DNA of 64,000 nucleotides from Polyangiaceae bacterium (GCA_025937895.1 JAICQL010000006.1:1-64000); one strand, 5' to 3'. Counted from the first letter of the stretch, positions 1-9,205 are shown. Numbers and translations: made by a program. Notes: a model not told the origin generated them from the letters alone.

Positions 1-134
1 AGGACGTCGTGTTCGCGGGCATGGGCAAGATAATCGAGATTTGGTCCAAGCAGCTTTGGGAAAAAGAACTGGAAGAAAGCGCAAAAGAGGCGCCCCAAAT
101 CCTCGCCGACGTAAGGGAGTTGATCCGCATATGA
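1..134 (+). CDS. mraZ: Transcriptional regulator MraZ, 3' end only
   Basis: The window opens inside this gene; about 43 codons and the TGA stop (132-134) are visible. The frame reads GMGKIIEIWSKQLWEKEL, which matches the second AbrB-like repeat of MraZ, where G-[MN]-G-x-x-[IF]-E-[IL]-W is typical, followed by an acidic/basic helix. MraZ is a DNA-binding ring-forming regulator encoded as the first gene of dcw clusters. The stop overlaps the rsmH start as ATGA (131-134), so the two are translationally coupled. The position directly before rsmH supports the call. The N-terminal half and the MraZ binding boxes lie outside the window. This piece is too short to stand in most automatic gene lists. 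Confidence 0.8.
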   Translation, partial: DVVFAGMGKIIEIWSKQLWEKELEESAKEAPQILADVRELIRI

Positions 135-1186
135 CCGAAGCAGCGCTCCGACTGAACGAGCTCGAAGCCAACCCGGCGCACTACTCGGTGATGGCACGCG
201 AGGTGGTGGCGGCGCTCAATCCGCGTCGCGGTGACGTCTTCCTGGATGTCACGGCCGGCGCGGGCGGCCACTCCGAGGCCATTCTCGAGGCAGCCAACGA
301 AGTGCGGGTGATCGCGTTCGATCGCGATCCGCTCGCGGTGGCGCGCAGCCGCGAGCGCCTGGCGCGCTTCGGTTCGCGCGTCGAAGTGGTGCACCTGGAG
401 TTCGCGCGGATCGAAGAGTGGCTGCGCGAGCACCGTATGCCGATGGCTGCTGGGCTGGTGGCGGATCTGGGTATCTCGTCGCCGCAGCTCAGCGAGGCCA
501 AGCGCGGGATGAGCTTCCGGCTGGAGGGGCCCATCGACATGCGTATGGACCCGACCCGCGGCGAGACGGCGCGCGAGCTCATCGAGCGTGCCTCGCAGGA
601 TGAGCTGGCAGACCTGATCTATCTGTACGGGGGTGAGCGGCGCTCGCGGCGGGTCGCGCGCTGCCTCAAGCAAGCTCTGGAAGAAGATCGCCTGGGCAGC
701 ACGCTGGATCTGCGCAAGGCCGTGGTGCGCGCGGTGGGGCCACAGCGCGTGGGCGGCATCGATCCCGCCACCAAGACGTTCCAGGCGCTGCGCATTGCGG
801 TCAATGGTGAGCTCGATCAGCTCGATCGCTTGATCGATGCGCTGCCCTCGATCATCGCCCCCGGGGGCGTAGCAGCCATCATCAGCTTCCACTCGCTGGA
901 GGATCGCCGGGTCAAGCAAGCGTTCCTGGACCGCACGCGCTTCGAGCGCCTGACCAAGAAGCCCGTGGTGCCGAGCAGCACCGAGCTCGATGAGAATCCG
1001 CGCAGCCGCAGCGCCAAGCTGCGTGCTGCGCGGCTCTTGCGGCCCGACTGGGCCAGCGCCGCCGATTCGACGTCCGCCGACTCCGACGCTGATGCCCCCG
1101 ATTCGGAAGCCTTCGATTCGGAAGCCTTCGATTCGGAGGCCCCCGACGCTGATGCGAGCGACCTCGAGCCCGGCGACAACCTCTGA
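131..1186 (+). CDS. rsmH: 16S rRNA (cytosine(1402)-N(4))-methyltransferase RsmH
   Basis: RsmH (MraW) methylates N4 of C1402 in 16S rRNA using S-adenosylmethionine. The 351-residue product has the class I methyltransferase motif VTAGAGGHSEAIL near residue 42, the conserved segment SPQLSEAKRGMSFR, and the family block AIISFHSLEDRRVKQAF. The start is the ATG at 131, since it overlaps the mraZ stop and puts HYSVMAREVV near the N-terminus as in the family. An in-frame upstream start at 41 would lie inside mraZ. The C-terminal tail after about residue 318 is unusual: an acidic low-complexity stretch built on pentapeptide copies (DSEAF), encoded by 15-bp DNA repeats at 1100-1144. It is probably dispensable. 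The stop overlaps the ftsL start by one base. Confidence 0.95.
   Translation: MTEAALRLNELEANPAHYSVMAREVVAALNPRRGDVFLDVTAGAGGHSEAILEAANEVRVIAFDRDPLAVARSRERLARFGSRVEVVHLEFARIEEWLREHRMPMAAGLVADLGISSPQLSEAKRGMSFRLEGPIDMRMDPTRGETARELIERASQDELADLIYLYGGERRSRRVARCLKQALEEDRLGSTLDLRKAVVRAVGPQRVGGIDPATKTFQALRIAVNGELDQLDRLIDALPSIIAPGGVAAIISFHSLEDRRVKQAFLDRTRFERLTKKPVVPSSTELDENPRSRSAKLRAARLLRPDWASAADSTSADSDADAPDSEAFDSEAFDSEAPDADASDLEPGDNL
1085..1156 (+). repeat. 15-bp tandem repeat inside rsmH 3' end
   Basis: Three 15-bp units at 1100-1114, 1115-1129 and 1130-1144 (first two identical, third diverged at its end) are flanked on both sides by copies of GACGCTGATGC. They encode the repeated peptide DSEAF. 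The repeat keeps the reading frame because the unit is divisible by three. Confidence 0.85.
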
Positions 1187-1644
1187 TGACGACGACCAGC
1201 TCGAGCTTGCGCGAGTCCAACGGAGCCTTCCTGGCTTGCTGGACGCTGGCCGTGGTGGCCGCCACCGCCGCCTTCTGCGTGCACCTGACGGTGCGCGTCC
1301 GGGCCATCGAGCTCGGCTACGAGATGGGCCGTACCCACTCTCAGCTCACCCGCCTGCGTGAGGTGCGGCGTGTGCTGGAGCTCGAGGTGGCCAGCTACCA
1401 GACACCCGAGCGAGTGGACCTGGTGGCTCGCACCTTGCTGGGTATGGCGCCGCCCGGGGCTGATCGTGTGTTGCACGCGGCAGCGCTGCCCAAGGTCCTG
1501 GACGCAGAGCGCGAGTCGGTCCGCAGCAAGCCGGCCGGTGCTGCTCCCGCCGGTGCTGCTCCCCCCAGAGGGCCCGCCAAGGCTCCGAGCGCCGGTGATG
1601 CGGCTGCGGTCGCCAGCTCCGGAGAGGGAATCCCGCGCCCATGA
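1186..1644 (+). CDS. ftsL: Cell division protein FtsL-like
   Basis: Small bitopic membrane protein of 152 residues between rsmH and ftsI, the invariant position of ftsL. It has a short cytoplasmic N-terminus, one transmembrane segment (about residues 15-37, rich in A, V, F) and then a periplasmic heptad-like coiled coil (about 40-75, LRQ/LE spacing with R and E) ending in the FtsL-like segment TPERVDLVARTLLGM. The last 40 residues are an Ala/Pro/Gly-rich tail with a duplicated AGAAP motif. FtsL bridges FtsQ/FtsB to the FtsW-FtsI synthase. The sequence is poorly conserved in general, so the call rests on topology, the C-terminal motif and context. The start overlaps the rsmH stop (TGATG) and the stop overlaps ftsI (ATGA). 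Confidence 0.8.
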   Translation: MTTTSSSLRESNGAFLACWTLAVVAATAAFCVHLTVRVRAIELGYEMGRTHSQLTRLREVRRVLELEVASYQTPERVDLVARTLLGMAPPGADRVLHAAALPKVLDAERESVRSKPAGAAPAGAAPPRGPAKAPSAGDAAAVASSGEGIPRP

Positions 1645-3719
1645 CCGTCAATCGCTTGCGCACCGCCGAGGGCCGCTGGGTGCGCGTGCGGATGGGCGTC
1701 ATCTGCGGGCTGCTCGCCCTGGCCACGGGCCTAATCGTGTCCGCGGGCTACCTGGTGATGGCGCGCGACGGGCAAGAGTGGCGCGAGCTGGCAGAGCGCC
1801 AGCGCCAGCGCCGCCTGCGCCTCACGCCCAAGCGGGGTAGCGTCTATGACCGCAACGGTAGCCCGCTGGCGATCAGCGTCGACGTGCCGAGCGTGAGCGT
1901 GGATGCCATGGAGTTGCTGCGCGGCGTGCCCCCGCAGGAGGTGCCGTTCGTCGCGCGCCGCGCGGCGGAGCGCATCGCCAGCGCGCTGGGGCTGGAGGCG
2001 CCCGAAGTGGAGCGCAAGATCCTGCGGCAGCGCCGCTTTGCCTGGCTCAAGCGCAGGATCAGCCAGACAGAAGCGGCGAGGCTGCGCGAGCTCGGCTCCG
2101 TCTCGGAGTCGGGTGAAGAGCCCCTTCGTGGGCTGCTGGTCGAGGCCGAAGGCCAGCGCTACTACCCCCAGCGCGCGCTGGGCGGGCCGCTGCTCGGCTT
2201 CGTCGCGCCCGACGGCACGGGCAAGGATGGCCTGGAGCTCTCGCTGGATGAGGAGCTGGGGGGGCAGCGCGAGGCTCTCGTGGGCTTGCGCGACCGTTCG
2301 GGGCAGCTGCTCTTCCTCGATGGCATCCAGGACGAGCGGACGCTGGCCGGCAATGATCTGTACCTGACCATCGATCAGGGCATTCAGAACCTGGCCGAGC
2401 AGGAGCTGGCTCGCGCCGCACAGACGTTCGAGGCGCTGAGCGGCTCAGTGGTGGTGGTGGCACCGCAGACGGGCGAGATCCTCGCGATGGCGAGCTGGCC
2501 CAGCTACAACCCCAACGACTATCGCTTCAGCGAGACCGGCTCGCGCCGCCTGCGCGGCATTGCCGATCGCTTCGAGCCCGGCTCATCGATGAAGATCTTC
2601 ACGCTCGCCGCCGGGCTGGAGACGGCGGTGGTGCGGCCCAACGAGCTGATGTTCTGCGAGAACGGCTCGATGAAGGTCGACGGCGTGAACATCCCCGACA
2701 CGCATCCGGCAGGCTGGCTCAGCCTGTCTCAGGCGCTGGCGCTCTCCTCCAACATCTGCCTGGCCAAGGTCGGCATGAAGGTGGGCGGCCAGCGACTGCA
2801 CGACGTCTTTCGTCGCTTTGGCTTCGGCGAGGAGACGGGGCTGCCGCTGCCGGGTGAGACCTCCGGCGTGCTCTTGCCCCGCGGGCGCCCGTGGGTGCAG
2901 GTGGAGACGGCCACCGCGGCTTTTGGCCATGGCATCACCGTCACGAACGTGCAGCTGGCCATGGCCACCGCGGCCATTGCCAATGGCGGGCGCTTGATGG
3001 AGCCCATCCTCGTGCGCCGGGTGCAGAGCGGCACGGGGGAGCTGGTGCGCGAGGCCGCGCCGCGCGTGCGGCGGCAAGCCGTGCCCGCCAGCGTGGCCCG
3101 CAGCGTCGCGGAGATGATGATCGCCGTGACCGAGGGCAACGGAACGGGGGTTCAGGCGCGGGTGAACGGCTTCAGCGTCTCCGGCAAGACGGGCACCGCC
3201 CAGAAAGCCGACCCCAAGACGGGCCGTTATTCGCAAGATAACTACGTGGCATCATTTGTGGGTTTCGTTCCCGCCCGCCGCCCTGTACTTGCCATGGCCG
3301 TGACCATCGATGAACCCGTGGTGGAACACGCGGGCGGCGCCGTCGCGGCTCCGGTCTTTCGCCGCATTGCGGAGGGAGCCTTGACCTACATGGGGGTGAC
3401 CCCGGAGGGCAAGCGCGCGACCGACGTCCACAAGCTGGTGGGGGCTGCCGATCCCGCGCGCAAGGCCAGTGAGCTGCTCGAGCGCGGCCAGCCAACCCTG
3501 CAGGAGGTGCGCGAGCAGCCGCAGGCGCTCCGTCCCGGCACCGTGAGGGTCCCGGACTTGACGGGCTTTCCCGTGCGCGAGGCCATGCGCAAGGGCATCG
3601 AGCTCGGTCTGGAGCCAAGGGTGGTGGGCACGGGCTTGCTCGGGCGTCAGGAGCCACCGCCGGGGTCCGTGCTGGGGAAAGGCGAGACCCTGGTTCTGGT
3701 CTTCGAGCCCGCGTCGTGA
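1641..3719 (+). CDS. ftsI: Division-specific peptidoglycan transpeptidase FtsI (PBP3) with PASTA domain
   Basis: Class B penicillin-binding protein, 692 residues, that cross-links septal peptidoglycan in the periplasm with FtsW. It has an N-terminal membrane anchor (about residues 17-41), the dimerisation segment starting at RGSVYDRNGSPLA, and the transpeptidase domain. The catalytic motifs are all present: SxxK as S315-S-M-K318, SxN as S369-S-N371 and KTG at 516-518. After about residue 630 a single PASTA repeat follows (VRVPDLTGFPVREAM to the end), which is absent from E. coli FtsI but common in Gram-positive PBPs and known in some delta-group bacteria. Starts at the ATG overlapping the ftsL stop, and ends overlapping the GTG of murE. 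Confidence 0.95.
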   Translation: MTVNRLRTAEGRWVRVRMGVICGLLALATGLIVSAGYLVMARDGQEWRELAERQRQRRLRLTPKRGSVYDRNGSPLAISVDVPSVSVDAMELLRGVPPQEVPFVARRAAERIASALGLEAPEVERKILRQRRFAWLKRRISQTEAARLRELGSVSESGEEPLRGLLVEAEGQRYYPQRALGGPLLGFVAPDGTGKDGLELSLDEELGGQREALVGLRDRSGQLLFLDGIQDERTLAGNDLYLTIDQGIQNLAEQELARAAQTFEALSGSVVVVAPQTGEILAMASWPSYNPNDYRFSETGSRRLRGIADRFEPGSSMKIFTLAAGLETAVVRPNELMFCENGSMKVDGVNIPDTHPAGWLSLSQALALSSNICLAKVGMKVGGQRLHDVFRRFGFGEETGLPLPGETSGVLLPRGRPWVQVETATAAFGHGITVTNVQLAMATAAIANGGRLMEPILVRRVQSGTGELVREAAPRVRRQAVPASVARSVAEMMIAVTEGNGTGVQARVNGFSVSGKTGTAQKADPKTGRYSQDNYVASFVGFVPARRPVLAMAVTIDEPVVEHAGGAVAAPVFRRIAEGALTYMGVTPEGKRATDVHKLVGAADPARKASELLERGQPTLQEVREQPQALRPGTVRVPDLTGFPVREAMRKGIELGLEPRVVGTGLLGRQEPPPGSVLGKGETLVLVFEPAS

Positions 3720-5239
3720 CGAAAGCAGCGAGCTCCGGGGTCACGCTGGGCGAGCTAGTGGCCCAGCTCGCCGCGTTTGCTCCGCAACAGACCGGAGACG
3801 GCGGCATCCTCCTCCGTGACGTGGAACAGGACTCGCGCCGGGTTGCTCCCGGCACGCTGTTCGTGGCGCGCTCGGGCCAGCACACCGACGGCGTGCGCTT
3901 TGCAGCGGACGCAGAGCGCCGCGGCGCGGCCGCCATCCTGGTCGCGTCCGGCGCCGAGCTGCCGCCGCTGAGCTGCCCGATCGTGCGAGTGCGCGACGTG
4001 CCGCGCGCGCTCGCGATCGCAGCGGAGGCCGTTCACGGCCACCCGAGCCGAGCGCTGCGGCTCGCCGGTATCACGGGCACCAACGGCAAGACCACCGTGT
4101 CCTGGCTGGTGCAGCACGCCCTCGATCGCCTGGAGCTGCCTTGCGGTCGCATCGGCACCCTGGGTATCGAGCTCTCGGGGGAGCACTACGATACCCCGCT
4201 GACCACCCCGGAGGCGGACACCATCTCGCGCAGCCTGGCCTGGATGCGGGCGCGCGGCGCGGCGCATGCGGCGATGGAGGTCTCCAGCGTGGCGCTCGCC
4301 ACGAGCCGGGTGGAGGCGCTGCGCTTTCACACCGCGGCCTTCACCAATCTGACCCGCGATCACCTCGACTTTCACGGCACGTTTGAGGCGTACCGCGACG
4401 CAAAGGTTCGACTATTTCTCGAGCTCGCGCCTCAGGCCGCAGTGCTCAATCAGGACGACGAGCTCGGTCGCTGGCTGGCCGCGCAGCTCCCCCCGTCGGT
4501 GCGCTCGATCCGCGTGGGCTCGAGCAGCGACTGTGACATCCAGGGCGCCGAGCTGCTGGCACGCCCCGAGGGGGTGGGGGGCAGCCTGATCGCGTTCGGG
4601 CGCCGGCTGGAGCTGCGGACGCGGCTGGTGGGGCGCCACAACGCGGAGAACCTGCTGGTCGCGTTCGGCGTGCTGGCGGCCGCTGGCGTGGATCTGGCTG
4701 GCGCCGCGGCGGCGCTCTCAGACGTGGCTCCGGCGCCCGGGCGCCTGGAGCGCTGCGATGGGTCCGAGGATGATTGCGTGGTGCTGGTCGACTACGCCCA
4801 CACCCCCGATGCGCTGGAGCGGGTGCTGGCCGCGTTGAGCCCGGTGCGAGGCGGCAAGCTGATCTGCGTGTTTGGCTGTGGCGGCCAGCGCGATCCCGGC
4901 AAGCGCGCGCCGATGGGCCGCGCGGTGGGGGAGCGCGCGCAGTGGGCCATCTTGACCAATGACAATCCCCGGGGCGAGGCGCCGGAGGCGATCGCGGCAG
5001 CGGTGGAGGTGGGCTTGCAGCAAACGGGCGTGCGCTACGAGGTCTGCCTGGATCGCGAGCAGGCGATCGAGCGCGCCATCTCGCAGGCGGAGCCGGGGGA
5101 TGTGGTGCTGCTCGCTGGCAAGGGGCACGAGACGTATCAGCTGATCGGAACGCGCAGCCTGCCGTTTGATGATCGCGAGGTCGCTCGCGCGGCCCTGGGC
5201 CGCCGGCGTTCCGCGCGCCGGGGTGGGGTGAGCTCCTGA
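3716..5239 (+). CDS. murE: UDP-MurNAc-tripeptide synthetase MurE (meso-diaminopimelate type)
   Basis: Cytoplasmic Mur ligase of 507 residues that adds the third residue to UDP-MurNAc-L-Ala-D-Glu using ATP. The P-loop is GITGTNGKTTVSW (near residue 117), the central-domain block is TNLTRDHLDFHGTFEAYRDAK, and the C-terminal motif LTNDNPRGEAP contains DNPR, which in characterised MurE enzymes recognises meso-diaminopimelate rather than lysine. This indicates A1-gamma-type peptidoglycan, usual for Gram-negative cells. Start is GTG 3716, overlapping the ftsI stop (GTGA); no better start lies downstream because the family N-terminus (VTLGELVAQL) begins within the first 15 residues. Stop overlaps the murF start as TGATG. 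Confidence 0.96.
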   Translation: MTKAASSGVTLGELVAQLAAFAPQQTGDGGILLRDVEQDSRRVAPGTLFVARSGQHTDGVRFAADAERRGAAAILVASGAELPPLSCPIVRVRDVPRALAIAAEAVHGHPSRALRLAGITGTNGKTTVSWLVQHALDRLELPCGRIGTLGIELSGEHYDTPLTTPEADTISRSLAWMRARGAAHAAMEVSSVALATSRVEALRFHTAAFTNLTRDHLDFHGTFEAYRDAKVRLFLELAPQAAVLNQDDELGRWLAAQLPPSVRSIRVGSSSDCDIQGAELLARPEGVGGSLIAFGRRLELRTRLVGRHNAENLLVAFGVLAAAGVDLAGAAAALSDVAPAPGRLERCDGSEDDCVVLVDYAHTPDALERVLAALSPVRGGKLICVFGCGGQRDPGKRAPMGRAVGERAQWAILTNDNPRGEAPEAIAAAVEVGLQQTGVRYEVCLDREQAIERAISQAEPGDVVLLAGKGHETYQLIGTRSLPFDDREVARAALGRRRSARRGGVSS

Positions 5240-6705
5240 TGGCGTCTGTCATCCCGGAGAACCAGGCGAGCTTCAGCCATGCCGAGCTGATCGAGGCCAC
5301 CGGCGGCGTCTGCCCGCTCTTCACCGGCAGCTGCCGCGGCGTCTTCACGGACTCGCGCGCCGAGCTCGCTGGCGGCATCTTCGTCGCGCTCTCCGGCGAG
5401 CGCTTTGACGGGCATGATTTCGTCACCCGGGCCGCGCAGCGCGGCGCTCGCGTGGTGGTCGTGGAGCGGCCGGTGAGCGTACCGGCGCCAGCGCTGGCGC
5501 TGCGCGTACCCTCCACCCTGGCGGCCCTCGGCGAGCTGGCTGCCTTCCACCGGCGCCGCTGGCCCGGCCGCATGCTGTGCGTGGCCGGCTCCGTGGGCAA
5601 GACCACCACGCGCAGCAGCGTGGCAGCGGTGGCGAGCGCTGCGGGGCTCGCGGTGCACAGCCCCCGCGGCAACCTGAACAACCTGATCGGGGTGCCCATG
5701 GTGCTGCTCGGGCTCGAGGCCGAGCACGAGCTGTGCGTGGCCGAGATCGGCACGAACCAGTGCGGCGAGGTCGCCCGGCTAGCAGCGCTCGCTCGGCCCG
5801 ATGTGGCGCTGTTGACGCGCATCGCGCTGGAGCACGCCGAGGGGCTGGGCGATTTGGATGACATCGAGCGCGAGGAGGGGGATCTGCTGCGCGCGCTGCG
5901 CCCCGGAGGGGTGGCCGTGCTCAACGCCGACGACGAGCGCTGCGTGCGGCAGGCAGCGAGCTGTGCCGGAATTCGTCAGGTCCGCTATGGTGTCGCCAGC
6001 CGAGCCTCTGTCAGCGGCGCGGAGTATCAGATCGTGCAACACCAGAGCCTCTCACCCCGACTCACGCGCGTGCAGCTCGCGCGCCCCCGCGCCGAGCCGC
6101 TGCTGCTGGAGAGCCCGCTGCTGGGTCTGCCAGGCGCCTATGCCCTGGCTGCAGCCGTCGCTGCCAGCGAGTCTCTGCTCGAGCGAGCGCTGGAGCCGGC
6201 GGAGCTGACCCGCGCCCTGACCTCGGCGGCCCTGGGTGAGCCGGGCCGGCTGTGCGCCGTGGAGCTCGCCGACGGCACCCTGGTGCTGGATGACACTTAC
6301 AACTCGAGCCCGGCCAGCGTGAAGAGCTCGGCGCTGGTGGCGCGCGAGCTGGCCGCTCAGCGTGGCGCCCGGCTGCTGCTCGTGATCGGCGAGATGCGCG
6401 AGCTCGGTGCTCACTCCGCCGCTGCCCATCGCGAGCTCGCGCCCGACCTGGCCGCGCTGGCGCCGGCGCAGGTGATCACGTTTGGCGGTGACGCCAGCGA
6501 GCTGCAGAAGCAGCTGGCCGCCGCGGGCGTTCCCAGCTGCTTCGTGGCGGATGCGCCCGCCGCGCTGGAGCGAGCGCAGGCCCTGCGCCAGCCGGGGGAC
6601 GTCATCCTGGTCAAGGCCTCGCGGGGGCTGCGTGCCGAGCGCGTGGTGCAGGGCTTACAGGGTCAGGGGGGTGCGGCGCCGGCGGCGGAAGGCACGGTCA
6701 GGTGA
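5239..6705 (+). CDS. murF: UDP-MurNAc-tripeptide--D-alanyl-D-alanine ligase MurF
   Basis: Mur ligase of 488 residues that joins D-Ala-D-Ala to the UDP-MurNAc-tripeptide. Evidence: the N-terminal domain with FTDSRAELAGGIFVAL (uridine-site motif), the P-loop CVAGSVGKTTTRSSVA, the block SPRGNLNNLIGVPMVLLGL, the AEIGTNQCGEV signature and the C-terminal LDDTYNSSPASVKSS motif. The P-loop reads GSVGKTT instead of the more usual GSxGKTT with Ser/Asn, a conservative change. The enzyme works on D-Ala-D-Ala, yet no ddl gene lies in this cluster. Start overlaps murE, and the stop overlaps the GTG of mraY (GTGA at 6702-6705). Confidence 0.95.
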   Translation: MASVIPENQASFSHAELIEATGGVCPLFTGSCRGVFTDSRAELAGGIFVALSGERFDGHDFVTRAAQRGARVVVVERPVSVPAPALALRVPSTLAALGELAAFHRRRWPGRMLCVAGSVGKTTTRSSVAAVASAAGLAVHSPRGNLNNLIGVPMVLLGLEAEHELCVAEIGTNQCGEVARLAALARPDVALLTRIALEHAEGLGDLDDIEREEGDLLRALRPGGVAVLNADDERCVRQAASCAGIRQVRYGVASRASVSGAEYQIVQHQSLSPRLTRVQLARPRAEPLLLESPLLGLPGAYALAAAVAASESLLERALEPAELTRALTSAALGEPGRLCAVELADGTLVLDDTYNSSPASVKSSALVARELAAQRGARLLLVIGEMRELGAHSAAAHRELAPDLAALAPAQVITFGGDASELQKQLAAAGVPSCFVADAPAALERAQALRQPGDVILVKASRGLRAERVVQGLQGQGGAAPAAEGTVR

Positions 6706-7832
6706 TCTACGAGCTGCTCTATCCGCTCAGCAACCGCTTCGGTTGGGCGAGCGTCCTCAACGTCCTGCGCTACGTCCCCTTCCGCATCATCATGGCCACC
6801 CTGACGGCCATGCTGCTGTGCTTCTTTCTGGCGCCCTGGTTCATCCGCCAGCTGCAGAGCAAGCAGATCGGGCAGGTGATCCGCAAGGACGGGCCCGCCT
6901 CGCACCACATCAAGGCCGGCACCCCCACCATGGGTGGGGCCCTGATCCTGCTCGCGCTGCTGCTCTCCACGATGCTGTGGGCCGACGTGCACAACGTGTT
7001 CGTGATGGCCACGGCCGGGGTTACCGCGGGCTACGGCCTGATCGGATATCTGGACGATCACCTCAAGATCGTCCGCCGCCACAGCGGTGGCTTGCCCGGT
7101 CGCTACAAGATCCTCGGCCAGGTCAGTGTCGGTGGCCTGGGGCTCATCTACACGTTCGTCGACTTTGGCAACTTGCCCGACAGCTGGCTGGCAATCCGCA
7201 CCCGGCTGTCCATCCCCTTCGTTGCCTTCTCCAAGCATCCCATAGAGTTACCCCTCTGGGTTTACATTGCTTTCGCGCTCTTCGTGCTGGTGGCCTTCAG
7301 CAACGCGGTGAACCTCACTGACGGGCTCGACGGGCTCGCCATCGGGCCCGTGATGATCAACGCGGGCACGTATTTGATCTGGGCCTACGTCGCTGGCCTG
7401 GTGCTGTTCGGCCGCCCGCTGGCTGAGTACCTGGACATCGCCGGCATACCCGAGATGGGGGAGCTGGCCGTGTTCGCCGCAGCCGTGATCGGCGCAGGCA
7501 TAGGGTTCCTCTGGTACAATACCTACCCGGCACAGGTCTTCATGGGGGATGTCGGCGCCCTGGCCCTGGGTGGCGGCCTGGGCATGCTGGCCATCTTGAC
7601 CAAGAACGAGCTGCTCAGCGTGCTGGTGGGGGGTATTTTCGTGATCGAGAATGTCAGCGTTGTCACACAGGTGATCAGCTTCAAGCTGTTCGGCAAGCGG
7701 GTGTTCTTGATGGCGCCCATCCACCATCATTTCGAGAAGAAGGGCTGGGCCGAGCCCAAGATTATTGTCCGGTTCTGGATCATTTCGATATTGCTCGCGC
7801 TGATCGGCCTCTCCTCTCTGAAACTCCGATGA
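6702..7832 (+). CDS. mraY: Phospho-N-acetylmuramoyl-pentapeptide transferase MraY
   Basis: Integral membrane enzyme of 376 residues, with about ten transmembrane segments, that transfers phospho-MurNAc-pentapeptide to undecaprenyl phosphate to make lipid I. Recognisable blocks are GPASHHIKAGTPTMGG, the acidic loop GLIGYLDDHLK, GGLPGRYKILGQ, NLTDGLDGLAIGP with the catalytic Asp, and the family signature MAPIHHHFEKKGW. Length is normal for the Gram-negative enzyme. The start is GTG 6702, which overlaps the murF stop; the protein then begins VIYELLYPLS as in relatives. Overlaps murD by ATGA at the 3' end. Confidence 0.97.
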   Translation: MIYELLYPLSNRFGWASVLNVLRYVPFRIIMATLTAMLLCFFLAPWFIRQLQSKQIGQVIRKDGPASHHIKAGTPTMGGALILLALLLSTMLWADVHNVFVMATAGVTAGYGLIGYLDDHLKIVRRHSGGLPGRYKILGQVSVGGLGLIYTFVDFGNLPDSWLAIRTRLSIPFVAFSKHPIELPLWVYIAFALFVLVAFSNAVNLTDGLDGLAIGPVMINAGTYLIWAYVAGLVLFGRPLAEYLDIAGIPEMGELAVFAAAVIGAGIGFLWYNTYPAQVFMGDVGALALGGGLGMLAILTKNELLSVLVGGIFVIENVSVVTQVISFKLFGKRVFLMAPIHHHFEKKGWAEPKIIVRFWIISILLALIGLSSLKLR

Positions 7833-9205
7833 TCGAGCGCTCCATGCCCAACGGCCTCAGCCTCTCCGGCAAGAACGTTCATGTGGTGGGGCTCGGGCTG
7901 AGCGGGGTGGCCGCCGCCGAGCTGTGCCTGCGCCTGGGCGCGCGAGTCGTCGGGGTCGACCGGCGTCCGCTGTCCGAGCTGGGTGAGGCCGCGCGCAGCT
8001 TGAACGTTCCCATCACGAGCGAAGGCGAGGCGGCGGGGGGGCTGCGCGCCGCCGATCTGGTGGTCGTCTCGCCCGGCGTGGAGAGCTTTCCGGGGTTGCT
8101 CGCTGCAGAGGCAGCCGGCGTACCGGTGATCGGCGAGATCGAGCTGGCCTCGCGCTTGCTGAACGCGCCGCTGTGCGCGATCGGCGGCACCAATGGCAAG
8201 AGCACCACGACGGAGCTGGTGGCGGCCATGCTGGCCCGGGATGGCCGGCGCGTGTTCTGCGGCGGCAATCTGGGCACTCCGCTCGCCACCGCCGTCGGTC
8301 AGCCCTGGGATGCCCTGGTGGTCGAGGTGTCGAGCTTCCAGCTGGAGCGTGCGCCCTCATTCCGGCCGCGGGTCAGCGTGCTCTTGAACATCAGCGACGA
8401 CCACCTGGATCGTCACGGCAGCTTCGAGAGCTACGCCGCCGCCAAGGGCAATGCGTTCGTCAACCAGCAGCCGGATGACGTGGCGGTCGCCCTGTATGGT
8501 GATGCCAACGTGGAGCGCCAGGTGCGGCGTGGCGCCGGTCAGGTTCGTTACTTCGGCGCCGGCGGCGACTACGTGGTGCAGGAGCTGACGGTGCTCGAGC
8601 GCGAGAGCGGTGAGAGCTTCTCGCTGGCAGGCACGGAGCTGATGGCGCGCCACAATCAGCTCAACGCTGCCGCTGCGATCGCGGCTGCCCGAGCGCTCGG
8701 GGCCACGCCCCAGGCCGTGCGTGGCGCGCTGGTCGCCTACCAGCTGCTACCTCACCGGCTGGCCTGGGTGCACACCATCCACAACGTGCGCTTCTACAAT
8801 GACTCCAAGGCCACCAACGTGGGCGCTGCGGTGGCGGCCATCGAAAGCCTGGTGGAGCCCAAGCTGGTGCTGATCGCCGGCGGCAAGGGCAAGGCCGGCT
8901 CGTACGAGCCGCTGCTGCGCGCGCTGGAGGCGCGGGGCAGGGCGCTGGTGCTGATCGGCGAGGCGGCGCCGCTGATCGCCGAGGCCGCGCAGGGCAGGGT
9001 GGAGGTGGAGCTCGCGCCCGATCTGGACGCCGCGGTGGAGCGCGCGTACCGCAAGGCTCAGCCGGAGGACGCGGTGCTGCTGGCGCCGGCGTGCGCCAGC
9101 TTCGACATGTTCAAGAGCTATGCCGAGCGCGGGGAGCGCTTCGTGCAGGCAGTGCAGCGGCTCGCCGCCAGGGAAGAGGCCAGCGGAGGAGGCGCTCCGA
9201 GATGA
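7829..9205 (+). CDS. murD: UDP-N-acetylmuramoylalanine--D-glutamate ligase MurD
   Basis: Cytoplasmic Mur ligase (458 residues) adding D-Glu to UDP-MurNAc-L-Ala. The Rossmann-like N-terminus is VHVVGLGLSGVAAAEL. The ATP motif is GGTNGKSTTTELVAAML. The central motif is NISDDHLDRHGSFESYAAAK, and the C-terminal domain contains FYNDSKATNVGAAVAA and LIAGGKGKAGSYEPL. The first ATG (7829) overlaps mraY; a second ATG five codons later would also preserve the domain. Stop overlaps ftsW as ATGA. Confidence 0.96.
   Translation: MIERSMPNGLSLSGKNVHVVGLGLSGVAAAELCLRLGARVVGVDRRPLSELGEAARSLNVPITSEGEAAGGLRAADLVVVSPGVESFPGLLAAEAAGVPVIGEIELASRLLNAPLCAIGGTNGKSTTTELVAAMLARDGRRVFCGGNLGTPLATAVGQPWDALVVEVSSFQLERAPSFRPRVSVLLNISDDHLDRHGSFESYAAAKGNAFVNQQPDDVAVALYGDANVERQVRRGAGQVRYFGAGGDYVVQELTVLERESGESFSLAGTELMARHNQLNAAAAIAAARALGATPQAVRGALVAYQLLPHRLAWVHTIHNVRFYNDSKATNVGAAVAAIESLVEPKLVLIAGGKGKAGSYEPLLRALEARGRALVLIGEAAPLIAEAAQGRVEVELAPDLDAAVERAYRKAQPEDAVLLAPACASFDMFKSYAERGERFVQAVQRLAAREEASGGGAPR

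Noticed and set aside
4446..5924. 492-codon minus-strand open frame over murE/murF
   Set aside because: Ser/Arg/Pro-rich, antisense to two well-identified Mur ligases.
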